Shown: positions 33,587 to 41,956, counted from the first letter of the stretch. The stretch is DNA of 64,000 nucleotides from an uncultured Acetatifactor sp. (GCA_910578815.1 CAJTSE010000001.1:62001-126000); one strand, 5' to 3'. Notes: generated by a model from the sequence alone, not told the origin. Program-made: numbers and translations.

Positions 33587-34705
33587 ATGGCAGGCTCCAC
33601 CTTTGGCACCATTTTTCAAATAACCACCTGGGGAGAATCCCACGGCAAGGCACTGGGAGTCGTCATCGACGGCTGTCCTGCCGGACTCCCCCTTTGTGAA
33701 TCAGACATCCAGCAATACTTAGACCGGCGAAAGCCGGGCTCCAGCAGCATTTCTACCCCCCGTAAGGAGGATGATACCGTTGAAATCCTGTCGGGGGTGT
33801 TTGAAGGCCTTACCACCGGCGCCCCCGTTTCCTTGATGGTGCGCAACACCTCCCAGCGCTCCGCTGATTACGGCGAAATTGCCGCCTGCTATCGGCCAGG
33901 CCATGCAGATTATACCTTTGATGCCAAGTACGGCTTTCGGGACTACCGGGGCGGCGGACGTTCATCCGGCCGGGAAACCATTGGCCGCGTGGCAGCGGGC
34001 GCCGTGGCCGCTAAAATATTGAAGCAGCTGGGAATTTCCGTCTGTGCCTACACCCGCTCCATCGGTCCGGTGGAGATTGACCCGGCGCATTTTGACCGCA
34101 GCGCCATCCTCACCACTCCTACCGCCATGCCTGACACTGAGGCAGACAAAGCTGCCGTGGCTTACCTGGAGGAAATCAGGAAAAATACGGATTCCGTTGG
34201 CGGCTGCATGGAATGTATGGTAGAAGGGCTTCCTGCAGGCATCGGTGACCCTGTTTTCGAAAAACTTGATGCCAATCTAGCAAAGGCCATTATGTCCATC
34301 GGCGCGGTCAAAGCCGTAGAAATCGGAGACGGCTGTACCGTTTCCTTAAGGAAGGGCAGCCAGAATAACGACCCCTTCCGAAACAATGGCGGTCAAATCA
34401 CAAAGGCCGCCAACCATGCCGGCGGTATTCTGGGGGGCATCAGCGACGGGGGCACTTTGCGGATTCGGGCCCATGTAAAACCAACCCCTTCCATCTTCCT
34501 TACCCAGCAGACCGTAAACAAAGACGGAAAAGAGATCGACATCAATATCAAAGGCCGGCATGATCCTGTTATTGTCCCCAGAGCCGTGGTCGTCATGGAG
34601 TGCATGACCGCCCTCACCGTCCTGGATGCCATGCTGCTGAACATGTCCGCAAGGCTGAATCACCTGGTGGAATTTTATGCCGGGGACGATCCCTGCCAGA
34701 ATTAA
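33587..34705 (+). CDS. aroC: Chorismate synthase
   Basis: Forms chorismate from EPSP with reduced FMN, the last shikimate step. ITTWGESHGKALGVVIDGCPAG (about 11-32), DYRGGGRSSGRETIGRVAAGAVA (about 118-140) and GGILGGISDGGTLRIRAHVKPTPS (about 283) are the family signatures. The 372 residues are typical. It is a plus-strand gene with its own promoter; no other shikimate gene is present. Confidence 0.97.
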   Translation: MAGSTFGTIFQITTWGESHGKALGVVIDGCPAGLPLCESDIQQYLDRRKPGSSSISTPRKEDDTVEILSGVFEGLTTGAPVSLMVRNTSQRSADYGEIAACYRPGHADYTFDAKYGFRDYRGGGRSSGRETIGRVAAGAVAAKILKQLGISVCAYTRSIGPVEIDPAHFDRSAILTTPTAMPDTEADKAAVAYLEEIRKNTDSVGGCMECMVEGLPAGIGDPVFEKLDANLAKAIMSIGAVKAVEIGDGCTVSLRKGSQNNDPFRNNGGQITKAANHAGGILGGISDGGTLRIRAHVKPTPSIFLTQQTVNKDGKEIDINIKGRHDPVIVPRAVVVMECMTALTVLDAMLLNMSARLNHLVEFYAGDDPCQN

Positions 34706-34784
34706 GCACGAACTCCGGCTATGCGGGAATCACTCCGCAAAGCCATATGAAGTCAAATTCATTTGAGAAAGGAGGTCAAACAAA

Positions 34785-35774
34785 ACGGAAAACAGTAAGA
34801 AGTGGGAAACAGTAAGTCAGGAATATGTAGTTAATTCACCTTTTATTAAATTACGTAAGGATGTGTGCATTACAGATGAGCAGGATGTAATTGATGACTA
34901 TTATGTTTGCGAATTTCCCAACTGGGTTAATATTGTCGCGGTAACTCCGCAAAATGAAGTGATTCTTGTCAGAGAATACAGGTATCCGATTGGGGAAGAT
35001 ACTACAGCTATTCCTGCGGGAAAGGTTGAGGATGGAGAAATAGAAAGCGACGCTGCGGCAAGGGAGCTGAAAGAAGAAACAGGATTTTGTACCAAAGATG
35101 AATTCATTTTTCTGGGTAGTTTTTATACAAATGCGGCAAATGCAACAAATAAAGTCTTCACTTATCTGGCTACAAATGTTGAGCAGGTAACAGATCCTGA
35201 AAAAGCTGTAGGCGAGAAAACCGAAGCAGAAAAGATGACATGGGAAGAAATAGGAAAGGCGATCGAATCCGGAACGATTAATCAGGTTTTCTCTGTGCTG
35301 GCATTGAAACTGGCGGAAGATTATCTTAGAGAAAAAAATAGAAGGTCAAATACTATGAAAGATTCAAATTGCGGATATTGTATGCGCGGAGAACTGCTGG
35401 ACAAATTCGGAATTTTCATCTGCGACCTGAAGGTCAGCAGCCTGATCCTGTTCAAAGAGCAAAGTAAGCCGGGCAGATGTATTGTGGCGTACAAGGACCA
35501 TGTAAGCGAGCTGATTGACTTAAACGATGAGGAACGGAACGCCTTTATGGCAGATGTTGCTCAGGCGGCCAGAGCCATTCATGCCGCCTTTCACCCGGAC
35601 AAGGTAAATTACGGCGCCTACGGAGACACCGGCAGCCACCTGCATTTCCATCTTGTGCCCAAATATAAAGACGGCGACGAATGGGGCGGAACGTTTCAGA
35701 TGAACCCAAACAAAGTTTATCTGTCAGATGCGGAATATCAGGAAATGATTTCAACAATCAAAGCCAATCTGTAA
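34785..35774 (+). CDS. Nudix hydrolase-HIT fusion protein with possible ACG start
   Basis: Residues from KWETVSQEYVV to about 190 form a Nudix domain like ADP-ribose pyrophosphatases; the Nudix box is GKVEDGEIESDAAARELKEETGF. After a short basic linker, a HIT domain follows, with NCGYCMRGEL and the histidine triad HLHFHLVPK. Both domains hydrolyse nucleotide phosphoanhydrides. The best ribosome site (AAAGGAGGTC, 34768-34777) sits 7 nt before ACG at 34785; the first standard start is GTG 34863, which would cut off the conserved N-terminus. AGAAGGTC lies 7 nt before an in-frame ATG at 35355, the natural start of a lone HIT protein, so HIT may also be made separately. A strong terminator follows. 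Confidence 0.8.
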   Translation, partial: TENSKKWETVSQEYVVNSPFIKLRKDVCITDEQDVIDDYYVCEFPNWVNIVAVTPQNEVILVREYRYPIGEDTTAIPAGKVEDGEIESDAAARELKEETGFCTKDEFIFLGSFYTNAANATNKVFTYLATNVEQVTDPEKAVGEKTEAEKMTWEEIGKAIESGTINQVFSVLALKLAEDYLREKNRRSNTMKDSNCGYCMRGELLDKFGIFICDLKVSSLILFKEQSKPGRCIVAYKDHVSELIDLNDEERNAFMADVAQAARAIHAAFHPDKVNYGAYGDTGSHLHFHLVPKYKDGDEWGGTFQMNPNKVYLSDAEYQEMISTIKANL

Positions 35775-35807
35775 AATACACCTCGGTAAAAATGATTTGC
35801 AACATCA

Positions 35808-35851
35808 GGGGCTGTAAAAGCCGGAGTTTCAACTCCTGTTTTCACAGCCCC
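35808..35851. terminator. Bidirectional terminator
   Basis: A strong stem with GGGGCTGT (35808-35815) pairing with ACAGCCCC (35844-35851) and an inner GGAGT/ACTCC stem lies between the convergent Nudix-HIT and lactonase-like genes. Confidence 0.85.
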
Positions 35852-35865
35852 ATATTTTGCCTTCT

Positions 35866-36915
35866 TTACAGCTTATGAAAGGTAATGCAGTTAGGCACAT
35901 TTACCGGAATGGGAGGGCCATTCATAATCATGGTGCCATTCTTTACATCTACATGGAAAAAAGTCATGTCGTTGGACTCATGATTTAAGGATACCAAAAA
36001 CTTATCATTAGGGAACAAAATGGCATCCTTAGGATATTCGCCGCTGATGGGCAGGCAGAAAATTTTTGTCAGCATTCCGTTCTCTTCGTCAACGCTGTAA
36101 AGTACCGCCGAATTGTCTCCTGCCACCGTACTCACCAGATATTTATGATCCTCTGAAAAGGTCAGCGCACTGGTTGCATTTGAACTGCCCTGCTCAAGCT
36201 TTGCCGTCTCCACGGACTGAATCTTTTCAAATACAGGCTGTCCGTCCTTGTCCTCATAGGAATACACGTCTATATAACATTTCCATTCATGGACAATGTA
36301 AATAAAACGTCCGTCCCTGGAAATTTTAATATGTCTGGGCGCGGACTCGATAGCGCTTCTGATTACATCCGCCAGTAATACCTTTCCGCTCCCCAGATCC
36401 AGCCGGTAGACATTCACATGATCCATTCCCTGATCTGCCACCAGCAGATATTTATTGTCATGGGTCATACGCGCACAGTTGATATGCGGTCTGAAATTCC
36501 TGTCTGCAAGACTTCCCAGTCCCTTATGGAAAATTTCATCGGTAATCTCACCGATGGAGCCGTCCTCCTTTAAACGAAGAACCGTCAGTTTCCCGTCGTG
36601 ATATCCTGCCACAAACAGATAGCTGTCCGTATAATCCGTAGACACATAACAGCCTCTCATACCGTTGATCGGTGCAAAATTCAAAAGGTCCAATCCACCA
36701 TCCTTTTTGATTTTATAAGACTCCACACCGAAATCCGTAATAGAATAAAGATATTTTTCATTATGCGAAATGGTCACATAAGAGGAATTTGTTATTTCCA
36801 CCTGATCCTTTTCTACAAAACGCCCCTTCTTCATATCCACATCATATATTTTTATTCCGTGATTGTCTCCTTGAGTATAAGTAGAAACATACGCTACATA
36901 CTTTTCCTTTTCCAT
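35866..36915 (-). CDS. 6-phosphogluconolactonase-like seven-bladed beta-propeller
   Basis: A 349-residue cytoplasmic protein of the lactonase (Pgl/YkgB-like) family. It contains repeating blades (VAYVSTYTQGDNHGIKIYDV, KYLYSITDFGVESYKIKKDG, KYLLVADQGMDHVNVYRLD, PRHIKISRDGRFIYIVHEW). The conserved NFRPHINCARM and ESAPRHI histidine segments match the family. Possible reactions are hydrolysis of 6-phosphogluconolactone or another sugar lactone. No pentose-phosphate gene is adjacent. ATG 36915 is chosen because AAGGAGG precedes it by about 8 nt. Confidence 0.85.
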   Translation of the reverse strand: MEKEKYVAYVSTYTQGDNHGIKIYDVDMKKGRFVEKDQVEITNSSYVTISHNEKYLYSITDFGVESYKIKKDGGLDLLNFAPINGMRGCYVSTDYTDSYLFVAGYHDGKLTVLRLKEDGSIGEITDEIFHKGLGSLADRNFRPHINCARMTHDNKYLLVADQGMDHVNVYRLDLGSGKVLLADVIRSAIESAPRHIKISRDGRFIYIVHEWKCYIDVYSYEDKDGQPVFEKIQSVETAKLEQGSSNATSALTFSEDHKYLVSTVAGDNSAVLYSVDEENGMLTKIFCLPISGEYPKDAILFPNDKFLVSLNHESNDMTFFHVDVKNGTMIMNGPPIPVNVPNCITFHKL

Positions 36916-37041
36916 GAGCCGTACCTCCTTCACCTCTACATAAATATAACACAAAACCGCGCTTTGTAAAAGAATATTTTTTTACTGCCGTATCCCCCAG
37001 GCAGCAGCTGCCCGAAAAACATTTTCTTTTATTCACCGATA

Positions 37042-37050
37042 TGCTATAAT
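37042..37050 (+). promoter_or_regulatory. Extended -10 promoter for the secreted protein-sigma-anti-sigma operon
   Basis: TGCTATAAT, an exact extended -10 element, lies about 98 nt before the first ATG. No good -35 box is seen, consistent with an extended -10 promoter. A second promoter read by the operon's own sigma factor may lie in the leader (37051-37147), but no site was recognised. Confidence 0.65.
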
Positions 37051-37147
37051 TTATTTAGAAAATTTTCAAAATTTTGAATGGATTCTTCTCTGCACTTCGT
37101 ATTATTAGTGAAATGGTTAAAAACACCAATAAAATGGAGGGCTCATC

Positions 37148-37567
37148 ATGAAAAAATTACTTTTAGGTGTATTAACCGGCGTACTGGTATTATCCACCGC
37201 TTCGATCCAGGTCTCCGCGGCGTGCCACGGAAGCGGCCGGCACGCAGGATCACACGGTTGTACGGTTACGGACACTTCTGACTGCAGCAGTTACTGCTAT
37301 TTGGACGCAGATGAAGACGGCATCTGCGATAACTGCAGTGCGGATCACGGAAGCTGTGCAGACGGAGAATGCTTTGTTGATGCCGACGGCAACGGAATCT
37401 GTGATAACTGTAACGCTTATCATCGGTGCAATTCAGCTGACGGCAGCGGTCCGTGCTATGTTGATGAAGACGGAAACGGTGTCTGCGACAACTATGAAAA
37501 CCAGACTTCCTGCCACTCCAGCAGACGCAGCGGCCATCACAGTTCCCGGCGCAGGCACTGCAGATAA
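37148..37567 (+). CDS. Secreted Cys-rich protein with three calcium-type Asp repeats
   Basis: A 139-residue exported protein. The signal peptide KKLLLGVLTGVLVLSTASIQVSA is followed by CHGSGRHAGSHGC, then three repeats: CYLDADEDGICDNC, CFVDADGNGICDNC and CYVDEDGNGVCDNY. These D-x-D-x-D-G-x-C-D units look like thrombospondin type 3 or EF-loop calcium-binding repeats with disulfides. The tail is His/Arg/Ser-rich (RSGHHSSRRRHCR). GGAGGG precedes the ATG. The sigma factor gene starts 12 nt after its stop, so it is the first gene of that operon. A calcium- or metal-binding envelope role is likely; the function is unknown. Confidence 0.75.
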   Translation: MKKLLLGVLTGVLVLSTASIQVSAACHGSGRHAGSHGCTVTDTSDCSSYCYLDADEDGICDNCSADHGSCADGECFVDADGNGICDNCNAYHRCNSADGSGPCYVDEDGNGVCDNYENQTSCHSSRRSGHHSSRRRHCR

Positions 37568-37579
37568 AAGGAACACTCT

Positions 37580-38062
37580 ATGCGGAACGAACAAGAGGTA
37601 AACAGGGCTATCGAACAGTATTCCGATACTGTTCGACGGCTTTGCATGATACATCTGAAAAATCATGCCGATACCGAGGACATATTTCAGACAGTATTTC
37701 TGAAGTATGCCCTTAGTTCCGTAACGTTTGAAAATGACGAGCATGAAAAGGCCTGGCTCATCCGGGTCACTCTCAATGCCTGTAAAGACCTGCTCAAAAG
37801 CTTTTTCCACAGCCGTACAGTATCTTTGGACGAAATCACGGAACAGCCTGCTAAACCTTCTGCTGACCATCGGGAGGTCTTAGAGGCTGTTCTTTCCCTG
37901 CCTCCAAAATATAGAATCGTGGTCTATCTGCATTATTATGAAGAACTGACTGTTCCTGAGATCGGCCGTATTCTGGGCAAAAATGTAAATACGGTTTATA
38001 CGCTCCTTACGCGCTCCAAGCAAATGCTGCGTGAAAAGCTAAAAGGTGATGAATATGAATGA
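37580..38062 (+). CDS. ECF-like sigma-70 family sigma factor
   Basis: A 160-residue sigma factor. Region 2 is seen in HADTEDIFQTVFLKYALS (about 30-50) and the conserved KAWLIRVTLNACKDLLKS (about 58-75). Region 4 is LPPKYRIVVYLHYYEELTVPEIGRILGKNVNTVYTLLTRSKQMLREKL (about 107-153), a helix-turn-helix that contacts the -35 box. It directs RNA polymerase to a small regulon. The next gene overlaps its stop and encodes the likely anti-sigma factor. Confidence 0.92.
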   Translation: MRNEQEVNRAIEQYSDTVRRLCMIHLKNHADTEDIFQTVFLKYALSSVTFENDEHEKAWLIRVTLNACKDLLKSFFHSRTVSLDEITEQPAKPSADHREVLEAVLSLPPKYRIVVYLHYYEELTVPEIGRILGKNVNTVYTLLTRSKQMLREKLKGDEYE

Positions 38063-38837
38063 TAGAATAAAAGAAGCCTTCGACCAGGTACGGGCAGATG
38101 AGGATTTAAAAAACAGAACAAAAACATATCTTGCGCAAAAAACCAAGGGATATAAAAGATCTGCAAGGTACTCTCCTTGGCTTTATGCGGCAGTAGTCTG
38201 CGCATGTCTGCTGTTTTTACTGATCGGCGGACCCTTGCTATACTTTACCCCAACCTCGGTCATCAGCATTGATATAAATCCCTCGCTGGAATTAAACGTC
38301 AACCGCTTTGATCGTGTCATTTCCGTAAACGCGCTAAATGCCGACGGTCAAAACCTGGCGGCAGCAGTCAATCTCAAAAATAAAAACTATTTAAATGCAC
38401 TGGCGCAGATATTGGAGGACAAAAACATTACCGCCCTGCTATCCGGAAACGAAATCCTGACCATCACCGTTGTAGGTCCCAACGAATCACAATCCGCCAG
38501 GATCTTTTCGGAACTTGAGACATACACATCCGGACACAGTAATATTCACTGCTATCACTCTTCCACGGCAGAGGTGAAAGACGCTCATAAATCCGGCCTT
38601 TCCTGTGGAAAATACAAAGCATATTTGGAATTAAAGGCCCTGGATCCGAGCATCACGGCGGAAACGGTACAAAATATGACCATGAAAGAAATTCAGGATC
38701 TGATCAACCACCTTTCCGGTTATACGCAGACCGAACCCTCGCTGGAAAATCCCGACAATGATGAGGGCTTCCACCACAGCTCTGAAAGCCATGAAGACCG
38801 CACCGGCCACCACAAAGGTCACGACGAAGGCTGGTGA
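38055..38837 (+). CDS. RsgI-like transmembrane anti-sigma factor
   Basis: A 260-residue single-pass membrane protein. The cytoplasmic N-terminus (about 1-42) would bind the sigma factor, and a helix (PWLYAAVVCACLLFLLIGG, about 43-61) crosses the membrane. The outer part begins ISIDINPSLELNVNRFDRVISVNALNADG, the conserved RsgI-type extracellular domain. The C-terminus is a His/Asp/Glu-rich tail (HHSSESHEDRTGHHKGHDEGW), which could bind metal. ATG 38055 overlaps the sigma stop, with AAAAGG 8 nt upstream; a GTG and an ATG lie just upstream but too near that site. Known RsgI proteins in clostridia sense polysaccharides through other domains; here none is present. Confidence 0.85.
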   Translation: MNDRIKEAFDQVRADEDLKNRTKTYLAQKTKGYKRSARYSPWLYAAVVCACLLFLLIGGPLLYFTPTSVISIDINPSLELNVNRFDRVISVNALNADGQNLAAAVNLKNKNYLNALAQILEDKNITALLSGNEILTITVVGPNESQSARIFSELETYTSGHSNIHCYHSSTAEVKDAHKSGLSCGKYKAYLELKALDPSITAETVQNMTMKEIQDLINHLSGYTQTEPSLENPDNDEGFHHSSESHEDRTGHHKGHDEGW

Positions 38838-38899
38838 CACTTCTTGAAAACCTTGTTTCACAAGCGAATGTGCGCTGCAAGGCATACTGGAAAAATAGA

Positions 38900-38940
38900 C
38901 GGCATGCACCCTCTTACGAAAGTCATGCCGCCTTCTTTTT
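38900..38940 (+). terminator. Terminator after the sigma/anti-sigma operon
   Basis: CGGCATG (38900-38906) pairs with CATGCCG (38924-38930) and is followed by CCTTCTTTTT. It lies 62 nt after the anti-sigma stop. Confidence 0.75.
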
Positions 38941-38948
38941 GTCAAATA

Positions 38949-39326
38949 TTATCCGTTATTGCATCCACAGTCTCTGTCGTTGTCACAGCCATTGTCCCGT
39001 CTGGGCATCGGTGGATAATCCTGCCAGGGCGGAGGAACCATACCGGGACCGTCGCAGACAGCCTGCTCCCGCTCCTTTGCCTCACGAACATCCCGCAAAG
39101 CTTCCCTCGCATCTTCTTTTGCTTCACGCACTGCCTGCCGGGCACACGCACATTCTCTGCGCCTATTCCCACAGCCACAGTCATTCATACGTCCGCAGCC
39201 GCAATCGCTTCCACGCCCGCAGCCACAGTCATTCATGCGTCCGCAGCCGCAGTCATTGCCGCACCCACAACTGCCGCCAAAGCAGCCGCCGCAGCCAAAC
39301 AGTAACAATAAAATGATCCAGTTCAT
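38949..39326 (-). CDS. Gly/Cys-rich small protein with CGCG repeats
   Basis: A 125-residue frame starting with a short hydrophobic helix (NWIILLLLFGCGGCFGG), then repeated DCGCGRMN/DCGCGRGS units, an Ala/Glu/Arg helical middle (ARQAVREAKEDAREALRDVREAKER) and a Pro/Asp tail ending DRDCGCNNG. It resembles the small Gly/Cys-rich proteins seen in spore coats or in ribosomally made peptides, but no family is certain. GGTGAG lies near the ATG. Plus-strand frames over the same DNA have Ser/His/Arg-rich composition and no ribosome site, so the minus strand is preferred. It is convergent with the sigma operon. Confidence 0.55.
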   Translation of the reverse strand: MNWIILLLLFGCGGCFGGSCGCGNDCGCGRMNDCGCGRGSDCGCGRMNDCGCGNRRRECACARQAVREAKEDAREALRDVREAKEREQAVCDGPGMVPPPWQDYPPMPRRDNGCDNDRDCGCNNG

Positions 39327-39354
39327 ATGCTCACCATATTTTACTTTTATGGTA

Positions 39355-39951
39355 TCATATGCTCTTACCTCTTTTTTGTGCCGGTCCCTTTTTCCACATT
39401 GATTGATGTGTTCTTCTCACGCTAAGTTTCTGCCTGATTCTGGCAAAAGTTCTTTTTTCCCCTTCCTCTGCCAGCATCCGCAGCATTCCCTCCAGCTTTC
39501 TTGCCGTTTGAGGATGTATATTCTTTCTGGCCTTTCCCTGTAGATAATATTCCAGCGGAGACGCATCCGTATATTCCTTTCCCTTATAAACCTTGCTGGC
39601 CGCAATGCGGTCCATCACCATCTCCGCAATATATCTGTCCGGCATGGGCACCGGGACTACGCTTCCTCTTTCCTCCGGCTTACTGGAATAATCCGTCCAA
39701 TACTCAAAATGATGCTTGTTCCTTCCTTTGTGGTGCATCCACGCCGCAGAAAATCCTTTTTCTTCCCGTTCCGCATTGTTCGGACTCCTGTTACCCTGAT
39801 AAAATCTGGCTCCCACCATAAACTCCGATGGACTGTATTTAGACAGATCGTGTAAGATTCCCTGACGATACAGCCCCACCTGAAAACAGCCCTTGGCCAC
39901 CAGATATTTATGATATGAAATTGTCTTAAAATGATCCCAGGCTTTTCCCAT
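39355..39951 (-). CDS. DUF5662 family protein
   Basis: A 198-residue soluble protein. It starts WDHFKTISYHKYLVAKGCFQVGLYRQGILHDLSKYSPSEF, followed by WMHHKGRNKHHFEYW and MPDRYIAEMVMDRIAASKVYKGKEYTDASPLEYY, the DUF5662 pattern. The conserved His and Asp residues (LHDLSKY, HHKGRNKHH) suggest an HD-like metal site, but no activity is known. ATG 39951 has AAAGGG upstream; the longer frame overlaps the upstream gene. It follows the GH13-like gene by 34 nt and is likely in its operon. Confidence 0.8.
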   Translation of the reverse strand: MGKAWDHFKTISYHKYLVAKGCFQVGLYRQGILHDLSKYSPSEFMVGARFYQGNRSPNNAEREEKGFSAAWMHHKGRNKHHFEYWTDYSSKPEERGSVVPVPMPDRYIAEMVMDRIAASKVYKGKEYTDASPLEYYLQGKARKNIHPQTARKLEGMLRMLAEEGEKRTFARIRQKLSVRRTHQSMWKKGPAQKRGKSI

Positions 39952-39985
39952 CCTTAACCCTTTCTGCCCGCAGTAAAACCACCTT

Positions 39986-41866
39986 TTACTTTCTTCCGCC
40001 TTTTTTGTTTCCGATGCCTTCAACACTTACTAAAACTGCGATACTTCTGGGCTCCACAGTCACGCTGCTGTCGGGGTTTCCCTCTCCTGCAGGCTCCGGA
40101 ATATTTTCAACTCCCGCCGTAGCAAATGCCATGCGCCAGCACATTCCCTTCGGGAGCTTCGGCAGTGCAAGCCGATGACTCTCCCAGTGCATATTCATGG
40201 CGATATAGATAAAATCATCATCCTTACCGCTTTCTGTCTTCGCGTACTTTCCACAAAGCATAATGCCGACATAACGGTTATACCCTTCCAGACAGGGCCT
40301 CCACGCACTCTCCCCATGATAGGATAAATCCGGGTATCCGCAGGAAATGTGATCCATCAGGCAAAGCCGGCGTTCCTGATGCAGGATCGGATGCGCTTTC
40401 CGAAAAGATACCACCTGCTTCCAAAACTCTTGAATCTCTCTGTTTTTCTTCACCAATCCCCAGTCAAGCCAGCAGATTCCGTTATCCTGGCACCAAGGAT
40501 TATTATTTCCCTTCTGGGTATTTCCAAATTCATCGCCCATAAATATCAACGGCGTGGACTGTGTCAGGAGCAGCATACAAATAGCATTTTTAATTTGCCG
40601 CATACGCAGCTGCCTCACCCTGCGGCTTCTTGCGGTTCCCTCTTCTCCGCAGTTCCAGCTCAGATTACAGGAATTACCATCCCTGTTTTCTTCCCCGTTC
40701 GCCTCATTATGTTTATAATCATAAGATACCAGATCCGCCAAAGTAAAGCCAAAATAATTAGTAAGATAATGAATCCGCCCTGCCTTATCGGGAAGATACC
40801 TCATATGGCTCAGGGCGCTGCCCAGCATGTTCTCGTCCCCTTTAAGAAGTCGCCGCATATCATAAAGATAACCGTCATTATACTCCGCCAGATGCGGAAA
40901 TCTGACGGTATCTATCTTATTATAAACCGCTTCCTGGCCAAACCCGTAATACATCATTTTTTTGTCCGCCAGCAGATGGTCACTTGCAAGCATGTCCACA
41001 GGAAGATTTTCACCCATCAAGTGAAAACCATCCACATGGTATTCCAGCGCCCAGAAATGCAAAATTCCTGGAATTTCATTTCGGTCCGCACTCTCCGGAA
41101 AATAAAACTGCATCACCAGTTCCATATTGTTCTTATGCAATGCCCTTACAAGATCTTTGAACTCTTCCGAAGCATTGCCCGAAGCAGAGTATGCCGCTTT
41201 AGGCGCATAGTAAAATCCTAATTTGTAGCCCCAGTAATTTACCCTTTTCCCATCCTCCGGCTCCAATTTATCCGGTACACAATAAGCCGGAAGTTTCCTG
41301 TCCGCCTCACTCTCTGTCTCAGTAAATTCATATGCAGGCTGCAGCTCCAGGGTTGTAATCCCGATCTCCTTTAAGTACGGAATTTTTTCCTCTATTCCGG
41401 CAAAGGTTCCTCTGTTTTCTACTCCGGATGAGGCATGTTTTGTAAAACCTCTCACATGAAGACAATAGAAAACCGCTTCGCTGTACGGGATTCCCGGACA
41501 TCTGTCTCCTGCCCAATCATACCCTCCAGATAAAAAGCCTGCTCTTTTTCCGTTTTTCTCTTCTTTTTTTCCAAACACATATTTTCCCGGAAAAGCACGT
41601 CCATGCTCGTCCGGCACAATCTCCTGTCCCTTGTAGAACCGGTACGTCACAGCCTCCGGCCTTAAATCCGGCACCACTTTACAATAAATATTGCCTCTTC
41701 GCTCTTCTTCCAGAAAAGGAATCTTTCGAAGCTGCCTGCCGGTGTGGGAATCATAAAGCAGAATGCCACAGTCAGCCTCATCGGACACAAAGGAAAAGCT
41801 GATTCCCTCTGCCTCCGGTCTTGCGCCCAATGGGTAAGGATTCCTGTTGTCATTCTCAATAGCCAT
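39986..41866 (-). CDS. GH13 isoamylase-like protein with lost catalytic residues
   Basis: A 626-residue homologue of glycogen-debranching isoamylases: PYPLGARPEAEGISFSF (CBM48 start), YCLHVRGFTKHASSGV near 135, GITTLELQPAYEF, VNYWGYKLGFYYAPKAAYS and NNPWCQDNGICWLDW are all family landmarks. The active-site regions are changed. The D-x3-NH region reads ELVMQFYFPES, the nucleophile segment (usually GFRFDLA) reads VDGFHLMGENLP, and the HDGFTL region reads NYFGFTLADLVSYDYKHNEANGE. The acid Glu segment is also not recognisable. It is intact and well translated (GGAGG before the ATG), so it probably has a binding or scaffold role rather than hydrolysis. Confidence 0.88.
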   Translation of the reverse strand: MAIENDNRNPYPLGARPEAEGISFSFVSDEADCGILLYDSHTGRQLRKIPFLEEERRGNIYCKVVPDLRPEAVTYRFYKGQEIVPDEHGRAFPGKYVFGKKEEKNGKRAGFLSGGYDWAGDRCPGIPYSEAVFYCLHVRGFTKHASSGVENRGTFAGIEEKIPYLKEIGITTLELQPAYEFTETESEADRKLPAYCVPDKLEPEDGKRVNYWGYKLGFYYAPKAAYSASGNASEEFKDLVRALHKNNMELVMQFYFPESADRNEIPGILHFWALEYHVDGFHLMGENLPVDMLASDHLLADKKMMYYGFGQEAVYNKIDTVRFPHLAEYNDGYLYDMRRLLKGDENMLGSALSHMRYLPDKAGRIHYLTNYFGFTLADLVSYDYKHNEANGEENRDGNSCNLSWNCGEEGTARSRRVRQLRMRQIKNAICMLLLTQSTPLIFMGDEFGNTQKGNNNPWCQDNGICWLDWGLVKKNREIQEFWKQVVSFRKAHPILHQERRLCLMDHISCGYPDLSYHGESAWRPCLEGYNRYVGIMLCGKYAKTESGKDDDFIYIAMNMHWESHRLALPKLPKGMCWRMAFATAGVENIPEPAGEGNPDSSVTVEPRSIAVLVSVEGIGNKKGGRK

Positions 41867-41920
41867 ATTCCGTCCTCCATTCCGCTGTCTTTCTTCCAAA
41901 CCTTGTGAATTGTAACTTTT

Positions 41921-41949
41921 ATTATAATGGATATGCCCTGAAATCACAA
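41921..41949 (-). promoter_or_regulatory. Promoter for the GH13-like gene
   Basis: Minus strand TTGTGA (41944-41949), 17-nt spacer, TATAAT (41921-41926), about 55 nt before the ATG. Confidence 0.75.
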
Positions 41950-41956
41950 GGGGCGA

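Noticed and set aside
38834..39316. Plus-strand frames with HSHSHSY or SAAAIAS repeats
   Set aside because: They have no ribosome site, begin inside or just after the anti-sigma gene and cross its terminator; the minus-strand Gly/Cys-rich frame has a more coherent start.
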